From assembly GCA_021155965.1 (NCBI GenBank), contig JAJNBJ010000007.1, positions 59,395 to 123,394 of the forward strand: a DNA stretch of 64,000 nucleotides. Direction: 5' to 3'. Shown piece by piece: positions 17,109-24,967 of the stretch; positions within the stretch are counted from its first letter, which is position 1; each line of letters opens with the position of its first letter. The notes under the pieces are model-generated. The model was given only the letters and a program-made list of their open reading frames with translations. It was not told where the DNA came from and did no database searches. Made by a program: the position numbers and the translations under genes. The DNA comes from Flavipsychrobacter sp. (GTDB lineage Bacteria > Bacteroidota > Bacteroidia > Chitinophagales > Chitinophagaceae).

Positions 17109-18221
17109 CTACTCATCTTTACCGAAACCCAGCTTTGGTCCAACATCCACTTTTATACGGGCGCCGTTCATACCAAACGATACTTCAGTTGCCTCCACCA
17201 GGTACGTACCATCCCGCTCCCGGTATTGCTTATCCTTTATAATTATCCGCCAACCCGGTTCACACCAGGGTTGCAAAAAACCATTGATACTCCCCTCATA
17301 GCCTGTATAACTGGCCATCAGTTGCTTTTCCTGCACCATGCGCTCCAAACTGGCAGGATCATGAACATTGCTTACAACTGTCCGCTGTATCGTACCGGCC
17401 CCTGCATCCTTACCCGACACTTCCCGTTTTATTCCTTTTGTATCGGTGCTGGCAAAAACAACCTTTATCCGCTCGCTGGCTGCAGCACGCTCTTTGAGAC
17501 TACTATCTTTAGGCGCATTATAGCCAAGCCTATAGCTGGCTTCCCCTAACGACAGCGGGTCTATACCTTTACTATATGGTGTATAAGTAAAGCCGCACCA
17601 CAATGTCGTCGGGTCTTTGAAAAAGATATTCAGTGTGCCCTGGCTCATGCGCCTTACCGCCTCTATCAGTTCTACTCCATTGTTCCCAGAAAACTTCACC
17701 CCTGCAAGGTCTATATCGTCTTTTACTTCCACCTTTATCCCGGTTGGTTTGCCATCCTTATCCTGCTCCAGCATCTTCAGCAGCTTGCCCGCTTTTATTT
17801 CTTTCTCCGACACCGTTACGTTTACATCCAGGCGCAGCTTTCGCACATATCCTTCACACTCTACCCGCAAAGGCATACCAATAACTTTGCTTTTAACAAA
17901 ACCCTGGAATACAGTACATATGAAACCGCCTGAGTTAGCGTCATTGCCGCCTTTAATGATCGGTGTTTTACCGCCCTTCTCCTGTATGGGGTGATTGTAG
18001 CCAAGGTTAATGGTCACAGAGTCGCCTGCCTTAAACTGCTGGGATGTTGTCAGTATTTTTGGTGTTGCCCGGCTGCCCTCCAATATTTTGCAAATACTGG
18101 GTAACGTGATAATGGCACTCTCTGCATAACTGTGTATAGAGCGCTTTATGCGCACTTCATGCACACCACCAAACCTGAAACTGCCAATAGTTATATCGCT
18201 GCACAATTCAAAAAATGCCAC
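17109..18221 (-). CDS. Tail hub protein, gpD/Mu gpP-like
   Basis: This protein probably forms the trimeric hub under the tail tube. The region ITIGSFRFGGVHEVRIKRSI at the start and FKAGDSVTINLGYN further on look like late-control-D hub domains, and the C-terminal half includes WRIIIKDKQYRERDGTYLV. I use the GTG at 18221 (370 residues); a TTG at 18251 would add ten hydrophobic residues. It follows the DUF6046 gene and precedes the spike gene. Confidence 0.55.
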   Translation of the reverse strand: MAFFELCSDITIGSFRFGGVHEVRIKRSIHSYAESAIITLPSICKILEGSRATPKILTTSQQFKAGDSVTINLGYNHPIQEKGGKTPIIKGGNDANSGGFICTVFQGFVKSKVIGMPLRVECEGYVRKLRLDVNVTVSEKEIKAGKLLKMLEQDKDGKPTGIKVEVKDDIDLAGVKFSGNNGVELIEAVRRMSQGTLNIFFKDPTTLWCGFTYTPYSKGIDPLSLGEASYRLGYNAPKDSSLKERAAASERIKVVFASTDTKGIKREVSGKDAGAGTIQRTVVSNVHDPASLERMVQEKQLMASYTGYEGSINGFLQPWCEPGWRIIIKDKQYRERDGTYLVEATEVSFGMNGARIKVDVGPKLGFGKDE

Positions 18222-18261
18222 CTTATAAAATTTAAATTTCAAAAAAAACAAATACCAAAAT

Positions 18262-18290
18262 TGTCATCCTGAGCTTGCCGAAGGGCCAAA
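18262..18290. repeat. Dispersed intergenic repeat (GTCATCCTGAGC type)
   Basis: TTGTCATCCTGAGCTTGCCG followed by AAGG matches a short repeat word found between genes in many bacterial genomes, as I recall. It lies in the gap between the hub gene and the DUF6046 gene. Confidence 0.45.
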
Positions 18291-18301
18291 TTCCCTCTCC
18301 T

Positions 18302-18922
18302 TTATGAAATATCTATAAGCGAGAACGGCATTTCGCTATATAGTTCAAGCTCATATGGCCGCACATTCCTCACACCGGGATGTTCGGGAAATTTTAAGCT
18401 CCTGATCGTGACCAGCTTTTCAGGGTTGTTGCGCAACAAAATATTCGTAACCTCGCTCACTATCTTTACCGGTATCTTCAGGTTAAACAGCCTGTTCAGC
18501 GTATCAAAATCCTCTGCCGGAAAATCGTTACTCTGCCTGTTGATCAGCAACCCTTTTATGTGTATCTTATATCCGCTCACATTCACCAGCTCGCTGACCA
18601 ACCCGTCGCGCTCGGTCAGCTCGGTATCAACTATATGCGCATTCAGTTCAATGCTCATCACAGGATGCGGCAAATGCCATTTACCTGTATATTGCCCCTC
18701 ATCACCCTTTACACCCAGCAGCGACCTATATTCCGTTTGCGTACCCGGGACCTTGCCCGAACCAACGTCTATCATTACCGGCAGGTAGTACTTCTTATCT
18801 TTCGACCAGTATAAACCTGCTTTCTCTGGCGGCAATGATGGAAACAAAGGTTTGTACCGCTTGCTATCGTGCCCGTACTGCTCCAGCAATAACTCTCCTA
18901 TACTAAGATTGATCTGTGACAT
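18302..18922 (-). CDS. DUF6046-like phage tail protein
   Basis: The 206-residue product sits between the tape measure and hub genes. It resembles, from memory, the DUF6046 family that occupies this place in Bacteroidota phage elements, comparable to proteins joining the tape measure end to the hub. Readable parts are VMSIELNAHIVDTELTERDG and IKGLLINRQSNDFPAEDFDT. It has no signal peptide or membrane segment. The family name is tentative. Confidence 0.55.
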   Translation of the reverse strand: MSQINLSIGELLLEQYGHDSKRYKPLFPSLPPEKAGLYWSKDKKYYLPVMIDVGSGKVPGTQTEYRSLLGVKGDEGQYTGKWHLPHPVMSIELNAHIVDTELTERDGLVSELVNVSGYKIHIKGLLINRQSNDFPAEDFDTLNRLFNLKIPVKIVSEVTNILLRNNPEKLVTIRSLKFPEHPGVRNVRPYELELYSEMPFSLIDIS

Positions 18923-18964
18923 AACTAGTTAAAAGGTTAATTCGTTAAAAAGTTCAATTGCACG

Positions 18965-20710
18965 CTATCCTGCAGTATTCGCGCCCTCTAATACTTCAAG
19001 GAACATACGCTCAAACACCTGTTTTACTTCCTTGCCACCATCTTTTACACTCTGCACATGTACATTAAAATGTTCAACAAGGCTTTTAATATTTATGATA
19101 ACTTGCTTTGTACCACCACCTGTAATTGCAGCACTCTGCTGGCCTGTATAACTATTGCTGCCAACAGAGCCTCCTGTTACAGTACTTCCAGAATTATTTC
19201 CCATTTGCGGATGCACCAAAGCATCAAGTGTATTCAAAATGCGGACCGGAACACCGTGTTTTCCTGTAATCGGATTATAGGTATGCAGTCCTTTGAAGGC
19301 CTGTTGTATACTGCCCAACGTCATGCCATTCTTTTTATAATCTGCAAAGGGGTTACCGGCTTTTTCCAGCATATTCAGCTCATTAAGCTGTTGCATAAGC
19401 AACCATTGATTCCCCAGGAAATCCTTACCCCAGAGTTCTCTTTGCATATTGAGATTTCCTTTTAATACATATGCATCGGCAATAAGGCTATTATCCTTTG
19501 ACGTCTTTAAATTCCTTTTCAACAACTCCAGCTTACGATACTCTTTTACATTTTCTGCCAACAGGCCGTCTGCCCCCTGATCGTAGGCATTACTCATCTC
19601 TTCAGGCTCATACACACCACTCAATGGGTCAATGCTTAATCTGTCGTTTACATTTAAATCGTCAAAATCTTTACCAGTTTCTTTAACATATTTTGCTGCT
19701 GTTTTTAACTTAGCCGCTTTTGCTATGTTGTCCTTTATTAATTTATCTGTCTTATTGAACTCCAGAATATCTTTAGACAACTTTATCCTATTATCGTAAG
19801 CAAAAATGACCGCATTTGCCAGTGCGCTCAATTCTTCATTTGTTGTCTCATTCGAGATATGGCCGAAAGAGCGCGGATACTTTTTCTTAAGATCACCTAT
19901 TAATTGCTCTCTTAGCTTACTATCAGTACCTGGCGGAGTTATGCTATTGACAATTGCGCGTATCTCAGACCTATCCGCAAAAAGCCGTACAGGATCTGTC
20001 TTTACCAAACCTGCCTGCTGCATCGCCCAGATGCCACCTTCTTGCAGCCAACTAACTGCGTATGCAATATCAGTTCCGGCCTTTTCTTTAAAGGCTGTCA
20101 AACCACCTTGGAACTGTGCATTTTTGCCACCCGGGGTTTCCAAATACCTGTTCATGCCCTGGTAAAACATTCCCTTTTCACTTGTAACATACCTGAGCGC
20201 ATCTCCAAGCATCTGAAAGCTTACCCTGCCATTCTGCATTGCATAAGTGAGCTGTGAAACATCCGCGCCTGTTTTCGTATTGATAGCCAGTAATGGGTCA
20301 AAACCAACAGCTTTGAATGTATTATAGGCATCAGAAGTAAGCCGGCCATACCTGGCTGTCTCTGAAAAGGCACTGGTAAGGTCTTTCATGTGTTTAGTGT
20401 CTCCCATTGCCACATCTCCCAGCATTTTCACGTAGCCAAAAATGTTCCTTGCCGGTATGTTACTCCCCATCATATTCTGCGCCATGCCATACAGCTCCGG
20501 ACCGAAAGAACCGCCATGAATGTATTGGGTTAGATCGTTGTAAAGGCGTGGTCCTTCGGCGCCATCAAGCATCTCAAATCGCAGCTTCCACTTTGCGGCA
20601 TCCACCCCGGCATCATAGAGCGGTTCCCCAACCTTATATATATACTTTGCAGCATCCCAATAGCTTATTCCACTTGCCTTAACTGGCTTCTTAACAATAC
20701 GCTTACCCAT
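18965..20710 (-). CDS. Tail tape measure protein
   Basis: The N-terminal third shows the tape-measure domain: NIPARNIFGYVKMLGDVAMG, LTSDAYNTFKAVGFDPLLAI, LTYAMQNGRVSFQMLGDALR and GMFYQGMNR follow the order of the TIGR02675 type. The protein sets tail length. At 581 residues it is short and would predict a tail of roughly 85-90 nm if the usual 0.15 nm per residue holds. No transglycosylase or peptidase domain is seen. It follows the chaperone pair, as expected. Confidence 0.8.
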   Translation of the reverse strand: MGKRIVKKPVKASGISYWDAAKYIYKVGEPLYDAGVDAAKWKLRFEMLDGAEGPRLYNDLTQYIHGGSFGPELYGMAQNMMGSNIPARNIFGYVKMLGDVAMGDTKHMKDLTSAFSETARYGRLTSDAYNTFKAVGFDPLLAINTKTGADVSQLTYAMQNGRVSFQMLGDALRYVTSEKGMFYQGMNRYLETPGGKNAQFQGGLTAFKEKAGTDIAYAVSWLQEGGIWAMQQAGLVKTDPVRLFADRSEIRAIVNSITPPGTDSKLREQLIGDLKKKYPRSFGHISNETTNEELSALANAVIFAYDNRIKLSKDILEFNKTDKLIKDNIAKAAKLKTAAKYVKETGKDFDDLNVNDRLSIDPLSGVYEPEEMSNAYDQGADGLLAENVKEYRKLELLKRNLKTSKDNSLIADAYVLKGNLNMQRELWGKDFLGNQWLLMQQLNELNMLEKAGNPFADYKKNGMTLGSIQQAFKGLHTYNPITGKHGVPVRILNTLDALVHPQMGNNSGSTVTGGSVGSNSYTGQQSAAITGGGTKQVIINIKSLVEHFNVHVQSVKDGGKEVKQVFERMFLEVLEGANTAG

Positions 20711-20743
20711 ATCAATGCATTTGCAGGTTACTTTAATAACTTT

Positions 20744-20950
20744 TTAACTTTGGCCCCTTACTCCACTTAACCGGGCCTCTTCCTCTCTTATATACCTCAG
20801 GTGGGCGATGGCCCGTGCCATTGCTGCCTGGTTTGTTTCGAAATCTTTTTCCCACACGCCGTAGTATTTCAATACGGTTTTCCAATAGCCCCGGAAGTCG
20901 TGCTGCGGGCCCCCTTTCGACTTCCCTATAAGTTTACCAGTTCCGCCTCG
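20744..20950 (-). CDS. Tail assembly chaperone, -1 frame extension (gpGT-type)
   Basis: In the -1 frame relative to the chaperone gene, an open stretch of 68 codons begins inside that gene (after a -1 frame TAG at 20951-20953) and ends with TAA at 20744-20746, 33 bases before the tape measure start. The translation looks like protein (HDFRGYWKTVLKYYGVWEKD, then MARAIAHLRYIREEEARLSG), while the other two frames do not. No suitable ATG lies near its start. Tail chaperones in lambda- and Mu-like phages are extended by programmed frameshifting, so this is probably the GT part. The candidate slip heptamer is GGTAAAC at 20932-20938, giving a product near 168 residues. Confidence 0.65.
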   Translation of the reverse strand, partial: RGGTGKLIGKSKGGPQHDFRGYWKTVLKYYGVWEKDFETNQAAMARAIAHLRYIREEEARLSGVRGQS

Positions 20951-21249
20951 CTATCGAATATAAGATTACGCAGCAATGCATGTACAGTAGGCAGATAAAC
21001 CGGGCTATCGCGCAATTCTTCTGCACCGCCAACGAAGCATGTTTCTGCCAAGGCTTTCCACTGCTCGCTCACGCTGTCGCTCTGCACGCTTTTGGCGTGG
21101 TAGTAGTCCATTTCTCTGAAATCAGGATGCTTGAAATAGGCATATTTGCCTTTCACTTTCAGCTCATACACCCCTGCGGGGTATTTTTCTTTCCACTGCT
21201 TTATTTGTTCTGCAGTGGCTTTTCCGGGTAATGTTGTTTGTTTGCTCAT
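20926..21249 (-). CDS. Tail assembly chaperone, gpG-type
   Basis: This 107-residue protein lies between the tail tube and the tape measure, the standard place of the tail chaperone. I start at the ATG at 21249 (MSKQTTLPGKATAEQIKQWK); the upstream extension is repeat-derived sequence. Residues KYAYFKHPDFREMDYYHAKS and the C-terminal LLRNLIFDSEAELVNL are mostly helical. The zero-frame stop directly follows a possible slippery site (see the -1 extension). It would coat the tape measure during tail assembly. Confidence 0.65.
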   Translation of the reverse strand: MSKQTTLPGKATAEQIKQWKEKYPAGVYELKVKGKYAYFKHPDFREMDYYHAKSVQSDSVSEQWKALAETCFVGGAEELRDSPVYLPTVHALLRNLIFDSEAELVNL

Positions 21250-21442
21250 GATAATACTTTTTGAATCACAGATTAAACGGATTTCACAGATTTTCCTGCT
21301 CCGTTCCGCACCGCCTAACCCCGTCCCACCGATCGTCATCGGGAGGTGCGGGGCAGCGGGGGGCGTAGCGGCCGATAAGGCCAATGCGGTAGTCGTAAAG
21401 TCATAAGTCGTAAGTCGGTGACCTATGCATACGGCTTATCAA
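21250..21442. repeat. Gap filled with dispersed genomic repeats
   Basis: Two repeat words are visible: CACAGATTAAACGGATTTCA near 21267-21287 and GTCGTAAAGTCATAAGTCGT near 21392-21411. A GC-rich stretch with CGGTGGG/TGGGACG-like pairs lies between them. No gene or RNA is supported here. Confidence 0.5.
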
Positions 21443-21880
21443 TTAGTCACTCAGCAGTTGCAGGAACAGGAATGGTAGTTCCACTTCCATTTTATCGCTG
21501 CCCTGGTCTATGCTTTTTTGAAAGTCGCTTACCTGGCAGCCTACAAGAGTGTCGGTCTGCAATGGGCGTGTGCCCTGTGCTTTCCACACGATAACTATAT
21601 CAAACACAAGGCCTGTAATGTCGCGTCCGCCAGCGCTCAATGCTGCGGCATTAAGGGCATCGATGGCTGTCTTTAATACTTTGATGCTGCCCTGCGGCTG
21701 GCGGTTGCCGCTTTGAATGCTGATGGGCGAATCGCCCTCTGCATAAAGGTGTGTTTTGGTGGTTTTTACTCCATACTTCACACTCCTGATCTTAGTGAGC
21801 TGTGAGCCGCCGACAAAGATGGAAAGGTCGCTCCACTCCACATCCTTGCTATCGAAAAACGTTATTGGTACTGATGGCAT
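21443..21880 (-). CDS. Tail tube protein
   Basis: This 145-residue protein lies directly after the sheath gene, the place of the tube gene in contractile-tail operons. The sequence is beta-rich (GGSQLTKIRSVKYGVKTTKT, then GNRQPQGSIKVLKTAIDALN) and ends with a strand pattern MEVELPFLFLQLL, like gpM/Hcp-type tubes. It would polymerise inside the sheath. No signal peptide is seen. Confidence 0.6.
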   Translation of the reverse strand: MPSVPITFFDSKDVEWSDLSIFVGGSQLTKIRSVKYGVKTTKTHLYAEGDSPISIQSGNRQPQGSIKVLKTAIDALNAAALSAGGRDITGLVFDIVIVWKAQGTRPLQTDTLVGCQVSDFQKSIDQGSDKMEVELPFLFLQLLSD

Positions 21881-21943
21881 ATTAATTAGTTTTTATTGTC
21901 TGAACTGGAATTTTTAGAATTTTGAAACTGTCTGAATGTATTC

Positions 21944-23287
21944 TTACAACTCAAAGCCGAGGCTTACGTTGATGTAAGTGAGGTAGCCTTTGGGGCGTAT
22001 CTTCAATACTACATTCAGGGTGCTGGTGGTGATGACATTCTGTTCGGGATCGATAAAGCAGCCTACCGAACTTATCTCACCGTTAGCCAGCATGGTATCG
22101 CTGACCTGGTTGATGATCTGCTGCTCCAGCCATTTTGCAAAGCCGGGGCTAGGTTTACCTCCTTCTACTGTTGGTATATCATCATCCACTTCGTTCACAA
22201 ATGTGGTGTATGCAATAACATGGGCCTTATCTATTACGCGGCCGCGGGCAAGAAACCAGTAATCATCGGTTGTAGCGCACAGCATGGGATCGCCGCTGAA
22301 GAAGAAGCCACTAACATTGGGATATGTAACCCAGGTAATGAAATGCTTCTGCGCAATGGTAACCATATCGTTACCTGTGCCGGCGAGCGGCGTGGTTTTA
22401 AGATAAGCCGTGGTATTAGAAAGCGGGCCATCTTTAACACGGCTCGCTTTCACCTGCACACTGTTTGAAGCCACCTTTCCCATGAACAAACCAAGGCAAG
22501 CACTGGTGTAGGTTGCATCATAACTGATGGTGTCACCAATAAGTATAGCAGCTTTATTATTTGTGGTACCGGTAGCCTCATCGGTAAGGGCGCTTGCCAC
22601 ACCGCTGTATGATGAGCCTCCAATAACAGCACGGAACGGCTTCTGATCGGCGCGGAAGGCAGCTTCCATGATCTTTACACTGTTGGCTGCCGTGTAGACG
22701 TCTGCATTCAGGCCATTGGTAATAGTAATGGTGCCACCGGCAACATCTATAGCCTTGTCGTCGGCAAGCAAGCCAAGCACCTTAATTTTACCTGCGGCAA
22801 AATTGAGCAGCTTTTTTGCACCGTTGGCATTGGTGTTATCGGCCATATCTGCAATGGTGATGGTGGCTGGCACCAGCATGAGGTAGAGCTGCGTGCCCAC
22901 CGGCGCCTGGTCGTAAAATTCTTTGCAATGCCTGTATGCAAATGCATTGCCGGTGGAAGTAATACCTGCCGTTGTTACATCGGTAAGCGAGGTGACCAGC
23001 ATTGGCGTGCCGGCAGTATAGCTGCCCTCTGTGGCCCCGGTAAGCACCATGCCCACTACACGGTCGTTTATGGTAACCGTGCCGCCCAACTGGCCGCTGG
23101 CTTCAGTAACGGTGACACTGCCTGCGGTATGGTCGTACCACTTGCGCTTTATGCGCAATGGCAAGGCGCCCGCCATAGCTAACGTTAATAACGTACCGGT
23201 TATTGCAAGCCCTGCAAGGCCCATCCCCGGAAGCATGGCCGCAGCCAATGCCATCATCATAAATCCTGTTACAAATTGTTTCATCAT
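21944..23287 (-). CDS. Tail sheath-like protein (DUF2586-like) with hydrophobic N-terminal module
   Basis: The 447-residue protein carries, in its C-terminal part, features of DUF2586/sheath proteins: WVTYPNVSGFFFSGDPMLCA, ARGRVIDKAHVIAY, a helix EQQIINQVSDTML, and a final strand. It would contract around the tube. Unusually, residues 1-50 are almost wholly hydrophobic (QFVTGFMMMALAAAMLPGMG, then ALPLRIKRKW), like two membrane helices, and resemble the start of the capsid protein of the same element. The DUF2586 name is tentative. Confidence 0.6.
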   Translation of the reverse strand: MMKQFVTGFMMMALAAAMLPGMGLAGLAITGTLLTLAMAGALPLRIKRKWYDHTAGSVTVTEASGQLGGTVTINDRVVGMVLTGATEGSYTAGTPMLVTSLTDVTTAGITSTGNAFAYRHCKEFYDQAPVGTQLYLMLVPATITIADMADNTNANGAKKLLNFAAGKIKVLGLLADDKAIDVAGGTITITNGLNADVYTAANSVKIMEAAFRADQKPFRAVIGGSSYSGVASALTDEATGTTNNKAAILIGDTISYDATYTSACLGLFMGKVASNSVQVKASRVKDGPLSNTTAYLKTTPLAGTGNDMVTIAQKHFITWVTYPNVSGFFFSGDPMLCATTDDYWFLARGRVIDKAHVIAYTTFVNEVDDDIPTVEGGKPSPGFAKWLEQQIINQVSDTMLANGEISSVGCFIDPEQNVITTSTLNVVLKIRPKGYLTYINVSLGFEL

Positions 23288-23348
23288 AGTATATTTTTTG
23301 TCTGAACTCGAATTTTTGGAATTAAAAGAATTAATGGAATTATGGCCA

Positions 23349-23639
23349 CTAATATTTTATTCTCTCTGTTTTACTTCTTGCTTTTCTTTGAAGCATTATT
23401 GTGTCTGGCGGAGCAACCGCAGGTACTTCTATTGGAACAATTGTATCTGCGAAAGCTTCTTCCCTCGTAATGCGTGTTACTGTTTTGTCTTTCAGGTTAC
23501 GCGCATGGGTATTAGCTGTGTCTTCCCTGAAGAAAGCAAGCTGGTCGCCGCCGTTGTCTTCCAGGTGGTCGTTTGTGAAGAACAGTTCGTTCACATCTTT
23601 GTGTGATTCGAAATACTGCCTGATGTTTTTTGTGATCAT
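23349..23639 (-). CDS. Small phage protein, function unknown
   Basis: This 96-residue protein is encoded between the spanin-like and sheath genes. The start MITKNIRQYFESHKDVNELF and the following FFTNDHLEDNGGDQLAFFRE look protein-like and helical; the C-terminus is basic (RKARSKTERIKY). No family is recognised. Its place in a tight operon (60-base and 28-base gaps) supports that it is real. Confidence 0.6.
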   Translation of the reverse strand: MITKNIRQYFESHKDVNELFFTNDHLEDNGGDQLAFFREDTANTHARNLKDKTVTRITREEAFADTIVPIEVPAVAPPDTIMLQRKARSKTERIKY

Positions 23640-23667
23640 AGATTGGTTTGATTAATGATTATTTAGA

Positions 23668-24327
23668 TTAAACAGCCAGCTTTCTGAAAAAGGCTATGAG
23701 AAAGAATATAAGCCAAGCGAGACCAATGATGGCGAACACATTCTTTACGGTTTGCCACAGGCGCATAATTCCGCTTTGCTTTCGTTCCCTAAAAACATCG
23801 TGGGAATGCATTGCCACACTATCACTGACATTGCTGCTGATGCTCCACCAGTTGCGGGTTTGGATACTATCGAGTGTATGAGCAACGCTGATGCTGTCTT
23901 TGCGGTACCTGTACACAACCATGCGCAGGGAATCTTCGCGGCAGTGTATTTTTATACCGCCCTGCCTGTTCACCGTTACCGTGGCGTGAATATGGCCCTT
24001 GCTGGCGGTGAAGGTGCGGCCCTGGACATTACCGGCAGCATCTGTTACCGGTTTCACCTCCACGTCGTCCAGGGCCACAAACACCTCTTCACCGGGCACG
24101 GTACCTACACTGTCCCGTATCACCTGTATATGCTCACGATGGCTATACTGCCGCACCAACTGCGTATCTGTCTTCACCAGGCTGTCTGTTTTTTCCTTTC
24201 TTACATCATGCACTATAGTTGTGCTTTGCGATTCCCTCATTGTTTTACAGCCACATATCAGCAGGATGCATACCAGCAGCAGCGTGAGCCCAAAGGCACG
24301 TGCCATATTTATTATTGCGTTTTTCAT
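23668..24327 (-). CDS. Probable unimolecular spanin (lipoprotein with C-terminal membrane helix)
   Basis: I start at the ATG at 24327; the longer frame begins in a dispersed repeat. The 219-residue product has an N-terminal lipoprotein signal (LTLLLVCILLICGC, Cys at 27) and a C-terminal membrane helix (VFAIIGLAWLIFFLIAFF) close to the end. A periplasmic stretch of about 160 residues lies between. This layout is the one of unimolecular spanins such as T1 gp11, which join the outer and inner membranes and fuse them in the last lysis step. Two small membrane proteins upstream complete a lysis-type cassette. Confidence 0.6.
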   Translation of the reverse strand: MKNAIINMARAFGLTLLLVCILLICGCKTMRESQSTTIVHDVRKEKTDSLVKTDTQLVRQYSHREHIQVIRDSVGTVPGEEVFVALDDVEVKPVTDAAGNVQGRTFTASKGHIHATVTVNRQGGIKIHCREDSLRMVVYRYRKDSISVAHTLDSIQTRNWWSISSNVSDSVAMHSHDVFRERKQSGIMRLWQTVKNVFAIIGLAWLIFFLIAFFRKLAV

Positions 24328-24330
24328 AAA

Positions 24331-24354
24331 ATAGTCGTAAGTCATAAGTCGTTT
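24331..24354. repeat. Short dispersed repeat AGTCGTAAGTCATAAGTCGT
   Basis: The same word family occurs at 21391-21418. The copy lies just before the spanin-like start codon and creates a false upstream start. Confidence 0.5.
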
Positions 24355-24359
24355 AAAAA

Positions 24360-24620
24360 TTATTCTTTAGTGCGCCAGCCGAAGAACTGGCAGATGAAAT
24401 ATATGAGACTGTTGAGCGCCAGCAGGCAGTTATCAATAATATGCACTACCTGCGCCGGCAACTGCGGGAAACGTGGCTCTATACACATTGCCCAAACACC
24501 ACAAACAAACATGATGACACGGTACACAGCCTTTACCTGTGGCGGCGTTTCTTTAGCCAGCTTATCCACTCCAAATTCTATTTTATCCTTTTCCATTTTC
24601 ATCCGTACCAGTTTTGTCAT
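24360..24620 (-). CDS. Small membrane protein, holin-like (second gene)
   Basis: The 86-residue product has two membrane segments (VYRVIMFVCGVWAMCI and IIDNCLLALNSLIYFICQFF). Start codons at 24620, 24602 and 24596 are all possible; the first overlaps the upstream holin-like gene by 38 bases. Short overlapping genes with membrane helices before a spanin are typical of holin or antiholin genes. The function is inferred from the cassette only. Confidence 0.5.
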   Translation of the reverse strand: MTKLVRMKMEKDKIEFGVDKLAKETPPQVKAVYRVIMFVCGVWAMCIEPRFPQLPAQVVHIIDNCLLALNSLIYFICQFFGWRTKE

Positions 24621-24885
24621 TTTTGTTCTCTTTGTCTTTCTTCTTCATGTCCCGTATCTTGGAGAGATAGTGCCAGGCAGTGATAATGCTCAACCCGAAG
24701 CTGCCGAGGCCACTCAGCACGCCTACTAATTCACTGGGAGTAATATGGATAAGCAATTGGTGCAGATCCAGCCGGAGACTATATTTGCTCCATAAACTCA
24801 GCGTCCAGCTAATTGCCAGCATGATTATTCCTTTTGTGGCAGGCATTGCAAAGTGATCGCTATGCATTATTGATTGTCGTTGCAT
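24583..24885 (-). CDS. Small membrane protein, holin-like (first gene)
   Basis: I use the ATG at 24885 (100 residues). Hydrophobic segments lie at about residues 18-32 (KGIIMLAISWTLSLW) and 53-74 (LVGVLSGLGSFGLSIITAW). The C-terminus is highly charged (KKKDKENKNDK), as in many holins. It overlaps the next small membrane gene. Together with that gene and the spanin-like gene, it forms a likely lysis cassette, though no endolysin gene is adjacent. Confidence 0.5.
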   Translation of the reverse strand: MQRQSIMHSDHFAMPATKGIIMLAISWTLSLWSKYSLRLDLHQLLIHITPSELVGVLSGLGSFGLSIITAWHYLSKIRDMKKKDKENKNDKTGTDENGKG

Positions 24886-24967
24886 AATTTTTAAATTGTA
24901 TAGTGAAAGCACATAGCTACCGCTAAAGGGGCATGCCCCTTTATTTGCTATTAGTACTAAGCCGGGA

